Under the pieces are notes generated by a model. The model ran no database searches. It was not told the DNA's origin and saw only the letters and a program-made list of their open reading frames with translations. Below, piece after piece: positions 6,101-6,208 of a stretch of DNA of 6,208 bases. The position numbers and the translations under genes were made by a program. How positions within the stretch are numbered: the stretch's first letter is position 1; each line of letters begins with the position of its first letter. This DNA comes from Gammaproteobacteria bacterium. Its GTDB lineage: Bacteria; Pseudomonadota; Gammaproteobacteria; Acidiferrobacterales; SZUA-150. The stretch spans positions 1-6,208 of the forward strand of contig JAOUNW010000113.1 of the NCBI GenBank assembly GCA_029880755.1. The letters are read 5' to 3'.

Positions 6101-6208
6101 TATCCGTAATAATATCTGCTTTATTTCATATAGTTACAATATTTTGTTAATGTTAGTTAGCATGAGACTCCCGGGGAATCGGGCTGTCCCAGCTGCACCA
6201 CCCGCAGC
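6101..6208 (+). other. Region after dapE, nothing assignable
   Basis: The first 60 bases are AT-rich, then the sequence turns GC-rich from about 6168. A weak AT stem, GATAT (6099-6103) with ATATC (6112-6116), is followed by a broken T run, so it is not a convincing terminator. A frame from ATG 6162 (or the in-frame ATG 6150) stays open to the window end, but it has no Shine-Dalgarno and no recognisable product. Confidence 0.4.

Noticed and set aside
6099..6116. GATAT/ATATC stem as a terminator after dapE
   Set aside because: Five weak pairs, an 8-base loop and no uninterrupted T run.
6150..6208. Start of a new gene at ATG 6150 or 6162
   Set aside because: Open to the window end but under 20 codons, with no Shine-Dalgarno and no recognisable residues.
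6168..6208. tmRNA- or tRNA-like 3' end suggested by a string ending GCTGCACCA
   Set aside because: No T-loop GGTTCGAATCC-type sequence and no matching acceptor stem upstream within the visible sequence.

Overview
The window looks like chromosomal DNA of a gammaproteobacterium. DapD and DapE read almost colinearly with the E. coli proteins, the lysine genes follow the succinylase branch, and there is a PagP-like outer-membrane acyltransferase. This taxonomic call rests on remembered family sequences, not on a search; a betaproteobacterium is less likely.

Layout. Bases 1-135 are the C-terminal end of an M23 (LytM-type) peptidoglycan endopeptidase. Next, on the same strand, is a YggS/PLPBP pyridoxal-phosphate homeostasis protein (175-909). 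A 517-base gap (910-1426) follows. Its second half carries a clear GEMM-I (cyclic-di-GMP class I) riboswitch aptamer at about 1198-1289. The next gene, 1427-1966, encodes a small signal-peptide-bearing protein that I recognise as a PagP-like lipid A acyltransferase with the His and Asp-Ser catalytic residues in place. A convergent EamA/DMT-family transporter gene lies on the minus strand (1989-2855). Divergent from it, across only 46 bases, starts a tight plus-strand set dapC-dapD-dapE (2902-6100). The last 108 bases are AT-rich and then GC-rich, with no feature I can assign.

How the genes work together. DapD succinylates tetrahydrodipicolinate, DapC transaminates the product, and DapE removes the succinyl group. 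Together they form the middle section of the meso-diaminopimelate/lysine pathway, which feeds peptidoglycan synthesis. dapC and dapD overlap by one base and dapE follows after 29 bases, so they probably form one operon. YggS buffers PLP, the cofactor of DapC, but nothing in the sequence shows a functional link.

The most interesting element is the riboswitch plus pagP-like pair. It suggests that an intracellular second messenger controls remodelling of outer-membrane lipid A through an RNA switch, probably at translation initiation. I see no mobile element, CRISPR array, tRNA or rRNA.
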